Below, in pieces: positions 1-8,133 of a DNA stretch of 35,271 nt; within the stretch, counting starts at the first letter, position 1; each line of letters begins with the position of its first letter. A program made the translations under genes and the position numbers. Source of the DNA: Halobacteriovoraceae bacterium (GTDB lineage: Bacteria > Bdellovibrionota > Bacteriovoracia > Bacteriovoracales > Bacteriovoracaceae). The notes under the pieces were generated by a model. That model saw only the letters and a list, made by a program, of their open reading frames with translations. It did no database searches and had not been told where the DNA came from. The stretch is taken from positions 1 through 35,271 of the forward strand of contig PBFR01000037.1 in the NCBI GenBank assembly GCA_002718735.1, in the 5' to 3' direction.

Positions 1-117
<117 letters not shown>

Positions 118-1281
118 ATGGGCTCAACCTGGTCCATTTTTAAGATCATATCAGAAGGAAGAGCCGCAACACGCTTTCTAGTTGCGGCCTTGTTAAGCTT
201 TTCTTTTTCAATTGCCGTCATTTTATCAACTATTGGACTTATGGATGGATTCGAGAGTAGTCTTCGAAAGTCCCTTAAAGGTTCATCTGGTGATTTTCAA
301 ATTACATCCTCAAAAGGATACTTTTTAATCGAAAAAATAACTGACTCGTTGGAAGGGTACAAATGGTCTCCTATCATGCAGGTCGAGTCCTTTGCGGTCG
401 CAAATGAGACTAATAAGGGAGTCTTGGTAAAGGGGATTGAAACTAAAAGTTTTAATCAGGTGACTGGGCTTAATCTAGAATTAGAAAAGGGGGTGGCAAT
501 TGGTGTTGTCCTTGCCAAAGAGCTTGGACTTAAGCTTGGAGATGAGCTTCTTCTGACATTTGCAAGCGACAAGATGAGAGATCAGGCCGGAGCTATTTTA
601 AAAAAATATACAGTGGACTCAATTGTTAGGCATGGGATCTACGAGAAAGACTTGAGATTTGTCTATATCTCTCGCTCAGAGCTTCTTGATACTTTCAAAT
701 ATAAAGACGGTGCGGTCAATAAACTTCTTCTATCAAAAAATGAGGGGCAAGACTTTGAATTTGCTTTCTCAAAGCTTGAACAAGTTGTAAGTCATCCATA
801 TAAGCTTGAGCCGTATTGGGCCGAATATAAAACATTACTAAAGGCTGTGGAGGTAGAGAAGGCCTCAATCAGTTTGATCCTTCAGATTATTGTCGTGGTG
901 GCAATTTTTAACGTAATCGCTTTTATCATCTATATAATGGAAAAAAAGTCACAAGAGTTTTTCTTGCTTAGAGCTTTTGGTGCAAGTATTTCAACTATTT
1001 CTAGGTTTTGGAAGGTTCTGTTGTTTTTTGTATGGTTTGCATCATCCGTGATTGCAGTGGGAATGACTTGGATCTTTAATTTAATAATTGGAAAGCTGCC
1101 GGTATTTCAGCTACCGGGCGATATATATGTCTTAAGTAAACTTGAGATCCAGCTAGGTTTAGAAGATTATCTTTTGGTGTTCTCTTTGGCCTTTTTATGG
1201 ATTTTTCTGATTGGAACTGTGACTATGTGGAGAATGAAAAAGAAGACAGTTCTCTCTGGCCTTAGACAGGAGTTTAAATAA
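118..1281 (+). CDS. lolC: LolC/LolE-family lipoprotein-releasing ABC permease
   Basis: A 387-residue inner membrane protein with the FtsX/MacB fold. One membrane helix lies near residues 20-41, a periplasmic domain covers about 45-245, and three more helices lie near 248-272, 298-322 and 350-371. This is the layout of LolC and LolE, which extract mature lipoproteins from the inner membrane and pass them to LolA. E. coli LolC is about 400 residues, so the length fits. The ATPase LolD follows with a one-base stop/start overlap (TAATG at 1279-1283). Only one permease gene is present here. Many bacteria outside the gamma-proteobacteria use a single permease (LolF type) as a homodimer, so LolC versus LolE versus LolF cannot be decided from this window. 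The ATG is fixed by its position immediately after the lysS stop. Confidence 0.82.
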   Translation: MGSTWSIFKIISEGRAATRFLVAALLSFSFSIAVILSTIGLMDGFESSLRKSLKGSSGDFQITSSKGYFLIEKITDSLEGYKWSPIMQVESFAVANETNKGVLVKGIETKSFNQVTGLNLELEKGVAIGVVLAKELGLKLGDELLLTFASDKMRDQAGAILKKYTVDSIVRHGIYEKDLRFVYISRSELLDTFKYKDGAVNKLLLSKNEGQDFEFAFSKLEQVVSHPYKLEPYWAEYKTLLKAVEVEKASISLILQIIVVVAIFNVIAFIIYIMEKKSQEFFLLRAFGASISTISRFWKVLLFFVWFASSVIAVGMTWIFNLIIGKLPVFQLPGDIYVLSKLEIQLGLEDYLLVFSLAFLWIFLIGTVTMWRMKKKTVLSGLRQEFK

Positions 1282-1940
1282 TGAGTTTTATAGAGTGTAC
1301 TAATGTGCAAAAAAACTTTGGTGCCACAAAGGTTCTAAGAGGAATCGACTTCAGTTTGGAGGCCAGGGAACAGGTGGCACTTGTTGGAGCCTCAGGGTCT
1401 GGGAAGTCAACCTTTCTATATCTTTTAGGAGGCTTGGATACGGCCGATGAGGGAGTGGTTAAAGTTAACTCCAAAGAACTCTCTAAATTGAGTGATCAAG
1501 GACTTGCAAACTATAGAAACAACGCAGTTGGATTTATATTTCAGTTTCACTTTTTGCTTCCATCAATGAACTGTTTGGATAATCTGTTGTTACCTGCAAA
1601 AATTGGAAATCATTCAATTAAGAAAACTAAGGAACATGTCCTGGAACTTGTTGATAGACTCGGTGTGTCGCACTGTTTGAAGAAGTATCCTTATGAAATA
1701 TCTGGTGGCGAACAGCAAAGAATTAATATTGTTCGTGCTCTCTCTTTGAAGCCTTCTTTGTTGCTTTGCGATGAACCAACTGGAAACTTGGATAGTAAAA
1801 ACTCTGAACTTGTCTCAAGCACACTTTCAGAACTGGCCAAGGATTATAACAGTGCCATGATAGTGGTGACTCATGACAATAATGTTGCATCGCATTTTCC
1901 TCGTAAAATAGTCATTGAAGATGGTCGGATAATTAGCTAA
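1281..1940 (+). CDS. lolD: Lipoprotein-releasing ABC ATPase LolD
   Basis: A 219-residue ABC ATPase of typical LolD/MacB length. It has Walker A GASGSGKS (about residues 36-43), a Q-loop glutamine at 88, the signature SGGEQQR (141-147), Walker B LLLCDEP ending at 166, the D-loop GNLD and the switch histidine in VVTHD (H198). It would power lipoprotein release together with the permease encoded just upstream. Its ATG shares one base with the permease stop, which implies translational coupling and a shared transcript. The FtsE/LolD/MacB ATPases look alike, and the assignment to Lol rests on the LolC/E-like neighbour and on the outer membrane context of the following genes. A 52-bp gap separates it from bamA. 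Confidence 0.87.
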   Translation: MSFIECTNVQKNFGATKVLRGIDFSLEAREQVALVGASGSGKSTFLYLLGGLDTADEGVVKVNSKELSKLSDQGLANYRNNAVGFIFQFHFLLPSMNCLDNLLLPAKIGNHSIKKTKEHVLELVDRLGVSHCLKKYPYEISGGEQQRINIVRALSLKPSLLLCDEPTGNLDSKNSELVSSTLSELAKDYNSAMIVVTHDNNVASHFPRKIVIEDGRIIS

Positions 1941-1992
1941 TATCACTGTCAATTAGTGATTTCCATAGCTTGCTAAAAGGTTCGAAACGTTC

Positions 1993-4278
1993 ATGTTAAA
2001 GTATATTCTTTTATCTATTCATCTATTGTGTATTTCTTCTTTTGCGCAAGAAAGCCTTGGTAAGGTCGAAGACTTTTTTAAAGTTGATGAAATTCAAGTT
2101 GTCGGCGTTAAAAAAGTTGAGCCGGAGGCTGTGACCGAGAAGGTTTCCCTTAAAGAGGGAAGTATGGCCACTAATTACTCAATCAGAGAGGCAATTAAAT
2201 CAATCTATGATTTAAAATACTTTGAAGTGGTTGAGGCCCATCACATTAAAAAGGATGGCAAAAACGTTCTTCAATTCAAAGTCAAAGAAAAGCCAATTGT
2301 AAGTAAAATTATTTTTGAGGGAAATGACGAAGTTTCTTCTGAAGATCTAAAAGAACAAATAAAGACAAGAGAGTTCAACATTCTAGATGTGAACACAGTG
2401 AAGGCGGATGTTTCAAAGGTTCAGGACTTCTACGAAGAAAAGGGATTCTTTCTTGCAAACGTAGGTTATGAGCTTGTTGACAACTCTTTGGGCGGAGTTG
2501 ATTTAAAGTTCATGATTCGAGAATTTGATAAGGTTAGAGTTAAACGAATCATGTTCTTGGGCAACAATGAGATAAAGGATGATGAGCTAAAATCCTTCAT
2601 GCAAACAAGGGAAGAGTCTTTGTTCTCTCCTTTAAGTGGCTCTGGGAACTTTAAAGAGTTTAACTTTAAAAACGATGTTGAAAGACTTAAGTACCTTTAT
2701 AAAACGCGTGGTTACCTTCAGGTAAACATCGGTAACCCATCTATTACTGTTTCAGAAGACAAGAAGTGGATCTTTATCACAATTAAAGTAAACGAAGGTC
2801 CAAAGTTCTCTATCAATAATATTTTTTATAATGGAGAGTTGTTGTTCACTGAAAATGAGATGAGAGAAAAGACTCAACTCAAGTCGGGTGACATCTACTC
2901 GGAAGAAACACTTCGCCAAGACATTCAGGCCTTAACTGAGATGTATCAAGACAAAGGGTATGCATTTGCAAACGTTTTAAGAACCTTGCAGATGGTGCCT
3001 GGTGAGAACAAGGTAGATATCAACTACTCTTTCGAGAAAGGCGAAATTGCTTACTTTGGAAAAATCATCATCAAAGGTAACACTAAAACGCGTGATAAAG
3101 TCGTTAGAAGAGAGTTAAAGATCTATGAGGGAATGATGTACTCTGGGTCTTTATTGAGAAAATCAAAAGAGAATGTTGTTCGACTTGGATTTTTTGAACC
3201 TGCAAGTGTTGTCTTTAATACAGTGTCTCCAAAGGGAAGCAATAACGTTCTTAACGTTGAAATATCGGTAAAGGAGAGACAAACTGGTCAGATCTCTGTA
3301 GGGGCCGGTTACTCTACGGCCACTAAGGGCTTCTTCCAAGCTTCTGTTTCTCAAAATAACTTTAGAGGTCTCGGACAGAATTTAAACCTTAACGTTTCGT
3401 TGGCCGAAAACCAAAAAACTTATAACTTAGGTTTCACTGAACCATACTTTCTGGATACCAAGTGGACTGCAGGTGGTGATATCTACCGTACACAAAGTGG
3501 GCTTATTAGCTCGTTTAGTTCAGAAAAATACGGTGGGGATGTAAGAGTTGGATATCCAATATTTGAATATACAAGACTTTTCATGACACTAAGACATGAG
3601 GTTACAAATATTCAGAATGTTAGAAACCCAACTGTTGATGAAGATATTGAAAACGGGACGGCGGCAACTGTTCAAATGTCCTTAAGATTGGATAAAAGAA
3701 ACAATATTTTTGAGCCTAGTGATGGTCACTTTGGATCTGCAACTTTGGAATATGCAGGGTTTTACGGTGACCAAAAGTGGTTAAAGGCCTCTTTAGAGGG
3801 ACGTTACTACGAGCCTATTTATGAGGAATTGGTGTTTAGATCAAGAGTAAGAGCTGAGCAACTAATGAAAACCTCAGACAGGGCATTGCCAAGAACGGAG
3901 AAATTTCAATTAGGTGGTGCAAGGAACATGCGTGGTTACGACTTTGAAGACGTTGGTCCAAAAGAGTTGTTGGAAGATGAAATTTCCGGAGAGGAGAGGT
4001 TGTTTAATATTGGTGGACAATTTTCGTTACTAACAACACTTGAGCTAGAGCATCCACTAATCAAGGAAGCAGGGCTTAAGTGGGTGGTTTTCTATGATGC
4101 CGGTAACGTTTTCGAAACTTCATTGGGAGATGATTTTACTCTGAGACAGGACTACGGGTTCGGATTTAGATGGTTCTCTCCAATAGGTGTGTTAAGATTT
4201 GAATTTGGATACCCAATTGATCCTGAAGAGGGACAAGACGGTCAACAATTCCATTTTGATATTGGACAGTTGTTTTAA
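1993..4278 (+). CDS. bamA: Outer membrane protein assembly factor BamA
   Basis: A 761-residue Omp85 protein, close to the usual 760-810. Residues 1-18 look like a signal peptide ending SSFAQ. About five POTRA repeats span roughly residues 25-425, visible through recurring patterns such as GNNEIKDDEL and IKGNTKTRDKVV. A C-terminal 16-strand beta-barrel covers about 430-761. The barrel has an MRGY motif (646-649) in the place of the conserved VRGF lid-lock loop, and the protein ends in phenylalanine (DIGQLF), the classic OMP terminal residue. BamA is the core of the BAM complex that folds beta-barrels into the outer membrane. It is followed by a Skp-type chaperone gene, the common bamA-skp-lpxD order. 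The Shine-Dalgarno is weak (AAAAGG at 1975-1980, about 12 bases before the ATG). Confidence 0.95.
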   Translation: MLKYILLSIHLLCISSFAQESLGKVEDFFKVDEIQVVGVKKVEPEAVTEKVSLKEGSMATNYSIREAIKSIYDLKYFEVVEAHHIKKDGKNVLQFKVKEKPIVSKIIFEGNDEVSSEDLKEQIKTREFNILDVNTVKADVSKVQDFYEEKGFFLANVGYELVDNSLGGVDLKFMIREFDKVRVKRIMFLGNNEIKDDELKSFMQTREESLFSPLSGSGNFKEFNFKNDVERLKYLYKTRGYLQVNIGNPSITVSEDKKWIFITIKVNEGPKFSINNIFYNGELLFTENEMREKTQLKSGDIYSEETLRQDIQALTEMYQDKGYAFANVLRTLQMVPGENKVDINYSFEKGEIAYFGKIIIKGNTKTRDKVVRRELKIYEGMMYSGSLLRKSKENVVRLGFFEPASVVFNTVSPKGSNNVLNVEISVKERQTGQISVGAGYSTATKGFFQASVSQNNFRGLGQNLNLNVSLAENQKTYNLGFTEPYFLDTKWTAGGDIYRTQSGLISSFSSEKYGGDVRVGYPIFEYTRLFMTLRHEVTNIQNVRNPTVDEDIENGTAATVQMSLRLDKRNNIFEPSDGHFGSATLEYAGFYGDQKWLKASLEGRYYEPIYEELVFRSRVRAEQLMKTSDRALPRTEKFQLGGARNMRGYDFEDVGPKELLEDEISGEERLFNIGGQFSLLTTLELEHPLIKEAGLKWVVFYDAGNVFETSLGDDFTLRQDYGFGFRWFSPIGVLRFEFGYPIDPEEGQDGQQFHFDIGQLF

Positions 4279-4322
4279 AGTACATAGCTCTGCAGTTGGT
4301 GCGAGGGTCTAAGGAGGAAGAA

Positions 4323-4826
4323 ATGAAAAAAATAATTTTGGTAATGGCGTTGGCATTTTCTTTTTCTGCCATGGCGGAAGTAAAAATAGCTATTGTGAAT
4401 ATTCAGAAAGTAATTACATCTATTGGTGAAGGCAAAAGTGTAATGCAGACTTTGGAGAAATCATTCAAATCAAAGCAAAAAGAGATCAAGGCCGAAGAGG
4501 ATGCAATTAAGAAGTTGCAACAAGACTATCAAAAACAAAGCTCTCTATTGAGCGACAAGGCCAAGGCCACAAAAGAAGATGAAATTAGAAAAAAGATTGC
4601 AAGTCTTCAAAGAAAAACTATGGAGTATCAGAAGAATATTCAAAACCAAGAAAAAGAGCTTAAGAAGCCTATCTTGGAAAAGCTTAAACCTGTTATTGAC
4701 AGTGTAAGTAAGAAGAAAGAGGTTGCTCTGACTTTTGAAGCTTCTTCCTCTCCTGTTGTATACGCTCAAAAGCAAGTTGATATCACTGAAGACGTGATTA
4801 AGGCCTACGACAAAAAACACAAGTAA
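4323..4826 (+). CDS. skp: OmpH/Skp-family periplasmic chaperone
   Basis: A 167-residue protein with a clear signal peptide (MKKIILVMALAFSFSAMA, then mature EVKIA). The body is a long Lys/Glu/Gln-rich helical coiled coil with LQQDYQKQ and LQRKTMEYQ stretches. This is the jellyfish-tentacle architecture of Skp, the trimeric chaperone that holds unfolded OMPs in the periplasm for BamA. The start is chosen at ATG 4323 because a strong Shine-Dalgarno (AAGGAGG, 4311-4317) precedes it and the signal peptide begins there. A longer frame from TTG 4296 would add nine unlikely residues and place the ribosome site inside the gene. It sits 44 bases after bamA and three before lpxD. Confidence 0.87.
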   Translation: MKKIILVMALAFSFSAMAEVKIAIVNIQKVITSIGEGKSVMQTLEKSFKSKQKEIKAEEDAIKKLQQDYQKQSSLLSDKAKATKEDEIRKKIASLQRKTMEYQKNIQNQEKELKKPILEKLKPVIDSVSKKKEVALTFEASSSPVVYAQKQVDITEDVIKAYDKKHK

Positions 4827-4829
4827 TTT

Positions 4830-5858
4830 ATGAAATTCAACGAATTAAAAAGTGTTGGTCCCTCTTTGAATTTAGAATTCGGAGAGGAGACCGATATTGA
4901 TATCCAATCAATCTCCACACCGGTTAGACCAAAAGAAAATACCTTTGTATTTATAAAAAACCAAAAGTTTTTAAATCGATTCTTGGAGGGTGAGGGATGT
5001 AGAGCGCTAGGCGCTGTATTAACTAAAAAACTATATGAATCCTTAGAGGGAGAACAACTGTCGGACTTAAAGAAGAGTCTTCAATGGCTTGCGACAGTTG
5101 AAAATGTCGAAGAAGCAATGTGTGCCTTTTCAAAACCTTTTTATGATCAGAAGTTTGGAAGTTTGAATCTGCATGTCGACGGCAGACAGATGGGCACTGC
5201 AGATGTTCATCCTTCTGCAGAAATTGCCCAGAATGTTTTCATCGGCGAGGGTGTCGTTATTGGATCAAATGTTACGATAATGCCCGGATGCGTGATCATG
5301 CCTAATTGCGAAATTGGTGAAGGAACTATCTTGTTTCCAAATGTGAGCATATACCCCTTCTCTAAAGTGGGGCAGGGGTGTCGAATTCATTCCAACACCA
5401 CAATTGGTGCAGATGGGTTTGGATATAATTTCTTGGGTGGTGAGCACAAGAAGGTTTGGCACTTTGGTGGAGTTGAAATAAGAGACAATGTGGAAATTGG
5501 ATCAAATTCTGCGGTTGATGCCGGAGCTTTTTCTCCAACATTTATAGATAGTGGAACCAAAATTGATAACTTCTGCCAAGTGGCCCACAACTCAAGAATT
5601 GGAAAACACGTCATCATCTGTGGACGTGCAGGTGTAGCAGGAAGTGTGACACTTGAAGATTATGTTGTTTTGGGAGCTGGGGCCGGTTGTGCACCGGGAG
5701 CTCACTTGAAGACCGGAACTCAGGTTGCGGCCATGGGGATTGTTAGTGAGAATGCGGTTTGGGGCCCTAAAGCGACTTTGGGCGGTCATCCCGCTAGACC
5801 TTTAAAAGAATGGCTAAGAACTCAGGCCAAAATTAATATTCTGACAAAGAAAAAGTAG
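4830..5858 (+). CDS. lpxD: UDP-3-O-acylglucosamine N-acyltransferase LpxD
   Basis: A 342-residue protein matching the family length (E. coli 341). An N-terminal uridine-binding domain covers about 1-100. It is followed by a left-handed parallel beta-helix of hexapeptide repeats (e.g. VVIGSNVTIMPG, CEIGEGTILFPN) and a C-terminal helix. The proposed catalytic histidine is H253 in QVAHNSRIG, aligned by eye with H239 of E. coli in QIAHN. LpxD adds the second 3-hydroxyacyl chain as an amide to the glucosamine precursor, the third step of lipid A synthesis. In an organism making a 2,3-diamino sugar the substrate would carry an amide at position 3 as well. ATG 4830 lies three bases after the skp stop, so translation may be coupled. 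Confidence 0.95.
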   Translation: MKFNELKSVGPSLNLEFGEETDIDIQSISTPVRPKENTFVFIKNQKFLNRFLEGEGCRALGAVLTKKLYESLEGEQLSDLKKSLQWLATVENVEEAMCAFSKPFYDQKFGSLNLHVDGRQMGTADVHPSAEIAQNVFIGEGVVIGSNVTIMPGCVIMPNCEIGEGTILFPNVSIYPFSKVGQGCRIHSNTTIGADGFGYNFLGGEHKKVWHFGGVEIRDNVEIGSNSAVDAGAFSPTFIDSGTKIDNFCQVAHNSRIGKHVIICGRAGVAGSVTLEDYVVLGAGAGCAPGAHLKTGTQVAAMGIVSENAVWGPKATLGGHPARPLKEWLRTQAKINILTKKK

Positions 5859-5865
5859 GTTGATT

Positions 5866-6366
5866 ATGCTAATGGACAAAAAACAGGTCGTAGAATTTTT
5901 ACCGCATCGAGATCCTTTTCTATTTATTGATAGTGTTTCAGAGGTTGATACTTCTGGATGTGAGAGTCAAACAGAATTTAAAGAGGCAAAGGACCTGGTT
6001 GGCGCCAAGGTTACCGCTCAATTTGAGATCAAAGACGAGCTTGAAATACTTAAAGGTCACTTTCCTGGCAATCCTATTTTACCAGGAGTTGTACAAGTTG
6101 AAATGATGGCACAGGCAAGTGCTTTTCTTTCGGTGCCTTTGGTTGGAACTGATATGGCAAATTACGACGTTGAAACTCTTTTGCTTGCTGTGGACAAGGC
6201 CAAATTTAGAAAGCCTTTGGTTCCAGGGATGAAGCTTGAAATACAAGCTCACTTAACAAAAGTTAGAGCTAGAATGGCAAGTTATGAAGGCCTAATAACT
6301 TGCGATGGAAATAAAATCGCCGAGGCCGTGATTATGGCATCTGTAAATATTACGAAAAGAAACTAA
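5866..6366 (+). CDS. fabZ: 3-hydroxyacyl-ACP dehydratase FabZ
   Basis: A 166-residue hotdog-fold dehydratase. The family start motif LPHRDPFLFID is near residue 12. The active-site loop GHFPGNPILPGVVQVEMMAQ supplies the catalytic histidine (H65) and glutamate (E79). FabZ dehydrates 3-hydroxyacyl-ACP for fatty acid elongation and so competes with LpxA and LpxD for their acyl donor. That competition explains its usual place between lpxD and lpxA. At 166 residues it is slightly longer than E. coli FabZ (151), with a short insertion around residues 28-40. ATG 5866 is preferred because GTAGG (5855-5859) lies six bases before it. TTG 5860 and ATG 5872 are possible but less well placed. Confidence 0.93.
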   Translation: MLMDKKQVVEFLPHRDPFLFIDSVSEVDTSGCESQTEFKEAKDLVGAKVTAQFEIKDELEILKGHFPGNPILPGVVQVEMMAQASAFLSVPLVGTDMANYDVETLLLAVDKAKFRKPLVPGMKLEIQAHLTKVRARMASYEGLITCDGNKIAEAVIMASVNITKRN

Positions 6367-6376
6367 AAGGAACTCA

Positions 6377-7171
6377 ATGAGTGTAGAAATTCACCCAACC
6401 GCAATAGTGGAAGAAGGTGCTAAGTTTGGAGACAATGTAAAGATTGGTCCTTATTGTATAATTGGGTCTAATGTTTCCATTGGAGACGGAACTAAGCTTA
6501 AGTCACATGTTGTGCTTGAAGGTCACACCATTATTGGTAAAAACAATGATATTCACCAATTTTGCTCGATAGGGGTGCCCCCTCAGGATAAAGGCTACAA
6601 AGGCGAGCCGACTGAAACAATTATTGGCGATAATAACTTGTTCAGAGAGAATGTTACTATTCACAGAGCAACGACAAAGCAAAACCATAAGACTGTAGTT
6701 GGAAGTAATGGCTACTTCATGGCCGGAGTCCATATTGCTCATGATTGTGTGGTTGGAGACAATGTAACGATGGCAAACAATACTTTATTGGCAGGCCATG
6801 TGCATATTGGAGACTTTGTTCAAATGGGCGGAGCTTGCGGTATTACACCATTTGTTAATATTGGAAGAGGAGCCTTCATCGGCGCTGCCAGTGCGATCGA
6901 TAGAGATATTCCACATTTTTGTGCTGCCTTAGGTAATAGGATTAGACTTAAGGGTGTTAACATCATTGGTATGAAAAGAAGAGGTTACAGCAAAGATCAT
7001 ATTTCAGAGGTTGTAGAATTTTATAGAATAATGGAGGCCAGTGCCTTTTCTCCAAAGGCATTCGTGGAGCATCCAGAAAATATCGAAGATTATAAAAACA
7101 ACCCTGTAATTCAAGAGTTGGTTGAGTTTATTTCAAAAAGTGAAATCGGACTTCCACCGTTCATGTCTTAA
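6377..7171 (+). CDS. lpxA: UDP-N-acetylglucosamine acyltransferase LpxA
   Basis: A 264-residue hexapeptide-repeat trimeric acyltransferase (E. coli 262). It has the diagnostic stretch QDKGYKGEPT, the FRENVTIHR segment, the catalytic histidine H122 in HIAHDCVVG, and a C-terminal helical domain starting near residue 190 (GVNIIGMKRRGYS). LpxA puts the first 3-hydroxyacyl chain on the UDP-sugar, opening lipid A synthesis. Aligned by eye, A170 occupies the position of E. coli G173, the hydrocarbon ruler that sets acyl chain length. The next gene encodes a GnnA-like oxidoreductase, so the true substrate may be the 3-amino analogue of UDP-GlcNAc. The Shine-Dalgarno AAAGGAA (6366-6372) fits ATG 6377, 10 bases after the fabZ stop. 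Confidence 0.95.
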   Translation: MSVEIHPTAIVEEGAKFGDNVKIGPYCIIGSNVSIGDGTKLKSHVVLEGHTIIGKNNDIHQFCSIGVPPQDKGYKGEPTETIIGDNNLFRENVTIHRATTKQNHKTVVGSNGYFMAGVHIAHDCVVGDNVTMANNTLLAGHVHIGDFVQMGGACGITPFVNIGRGAFIGAASAIDRDIPHFCAALGNRIRLKGVNIIGMKRRGYSKDHISEVVEFYRIMEASAFSPKAFVEHPENIEDYKNNPVIQELVEFISKSEIGLPPFMS

Positions 7172-7182
7172 AAGGAACTAAT

Positions 7183-8133
7183 ATGACTAATAAGGTAAAA
7201 GTGGCCGTGATAGGCTACGGGCATTTAGGCAGGTGGCACTCGCAAAAGGCTGCCCAATTGGACACTTGTGAACTCGTGGCAATTGTTGAATCTTTTCCTG
7301 CAAACCAGGAAAAGGCCAAGCAGGCCCATCCTGATACAAAAATTGTAAATGATATCAATGAAGTTATGGGAGAAATAGAAGCTGCAGTAATCGTCACCCC
7401 AACTTCAACTCACTATGAGCTGGTAAAGCTGCTTCTTGAAAACGAAAAGCATGTTTTTTGTGAAAAACCTCTTTGCTCCACTGTTGAGGAGGCTAAATCT
7501 CTTAAGGAAAATCTTAAAGAAGGTTTGGTTCTTCAGGTTGGACACAGTGAAAGATGTCATCAAGCATGGGAGCTATTAAGTGAAGATGTTAAATCCATTA
7601 AAGGCGCTGCCACTCTAAAGATTGAAAGGGTTGCAGCTTTTAAGGGTAGGGCAACTGATGTAGATGTTGTGCAAGACTTAATGATTCATGATTTGGACCT
7701 AACCCGTTTTCTAATGCAAAGAAAGGTCAAAAACGTTAGGGCGTATGGACATAAAATCAGGACTGGCAAGTGGGACCAGGTAAATGCTGTATTGAATTTT
7801 GAAGATGGTTCGGTTGCCATGGTAACAAGTGGAAGAAATCACGTGAGAGAAGTTAGAAGCTTGGAGATTACCCACGACAGTGGATGTTTGTTTGTGGATC
7901 TTTTCACAAACCAGATTTCTAAAGCAACAGACACTCAGTTCGATGATGGCGAATACGTTCAAGAGTTTCCTTATGAAAAAAGAGATCATCTTCTTATTGA
8001 GCAAGAGAACTTTTATAATTCAATTTTAAATAAAGAGGCTCCAATGGTTGGCTACGAAGATGGACTCAAGGCCATTGAGTTAGTCGAGGCCGTTTTAACC
8101 AGTTTGGAATTAGGTAAAGAGGTTGAAGTCTAA
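7183..8133 (+). CDS. gnnA: Gfo/Idh/MocA oxidoreductase, candidate GnnA of lipid A diamino-sugar synthesis
   Basis: A 316-residue NAD(P)-dependent sugar dehydrogenase. The N-terminal Rossmann domain has VIGYGHLGRWH (residues 9-19), and the family motif EKPL lies at 94-97. The C-terminal alpha/beta substrate domain includes HDLDLTRFLM, with a likely catalytic histidine in that motif. Its place between lpxA and lpxB matches gnnA of Acidithiobacillus ferrooxidans. GnnA oxidises the 3-OH of UDP-GlcNAc, and the aminotransferase GnnB then installs an amine, giving lipid A with four amide-linked chains. No GnnB-like aminotransferase is in this window, so the gnnA name is a context-based inference. 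Other Gfo/Idh/MocA sugar dehydrogenases remain possible. RBS AAAGGAA (7171-7177) precedes ATG 7183. Its last 11 bases overlap lpxB. Confidence 0.75.
   Translation: MTNKVKVAVIGYGHLGRWHSQKAAQLDTCELVAIVESFPANQEKAKQAHPDTKIVNDINEVMGEIEAAVIVTPTSTHYELVKLLLENEKHVFCEKPLCSTVEEAKSLKENLKEGLVLQVGHSERCHQAWELLSEDVKSIKGAATLKIERVAAFKGRATDVDVVQDLMIHDLDLTRFLMQRKVKNVRAYGHKIRTGKWDQVNAVLNFEDGSVAMVTSGRNHVREVRSLEITHDSGCLFVDLFTNQISKATDTQFDDGEYVQEFPYEKRDHLLIEQENFYNSILNKEAPMVGYEDGLKAIELVEAVLTSLELGKEVEV

Noticed and set aside
1274..1474. Various antisense open frames of 60-120 residues inside lolD, bamA, lpxD, rpsA, deaD and mutS
   Set aside because: They lie inside well-identified genes, show no domain pattern and lack ribosome-binding sites.
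1942..1960. ATCACT/AGTGAT inverted repeat between lolD and bamA as a terminator
   Set aside because: The stem has only six weak pairs and no T tract, so readthrough into bamA is more likely.
4296..4322. Upstream TTG start for skp
   Set aside because: It would add nine residues in front of a clear signal peptide, and the strong Shine-Dalgarno would be inside the coding region.
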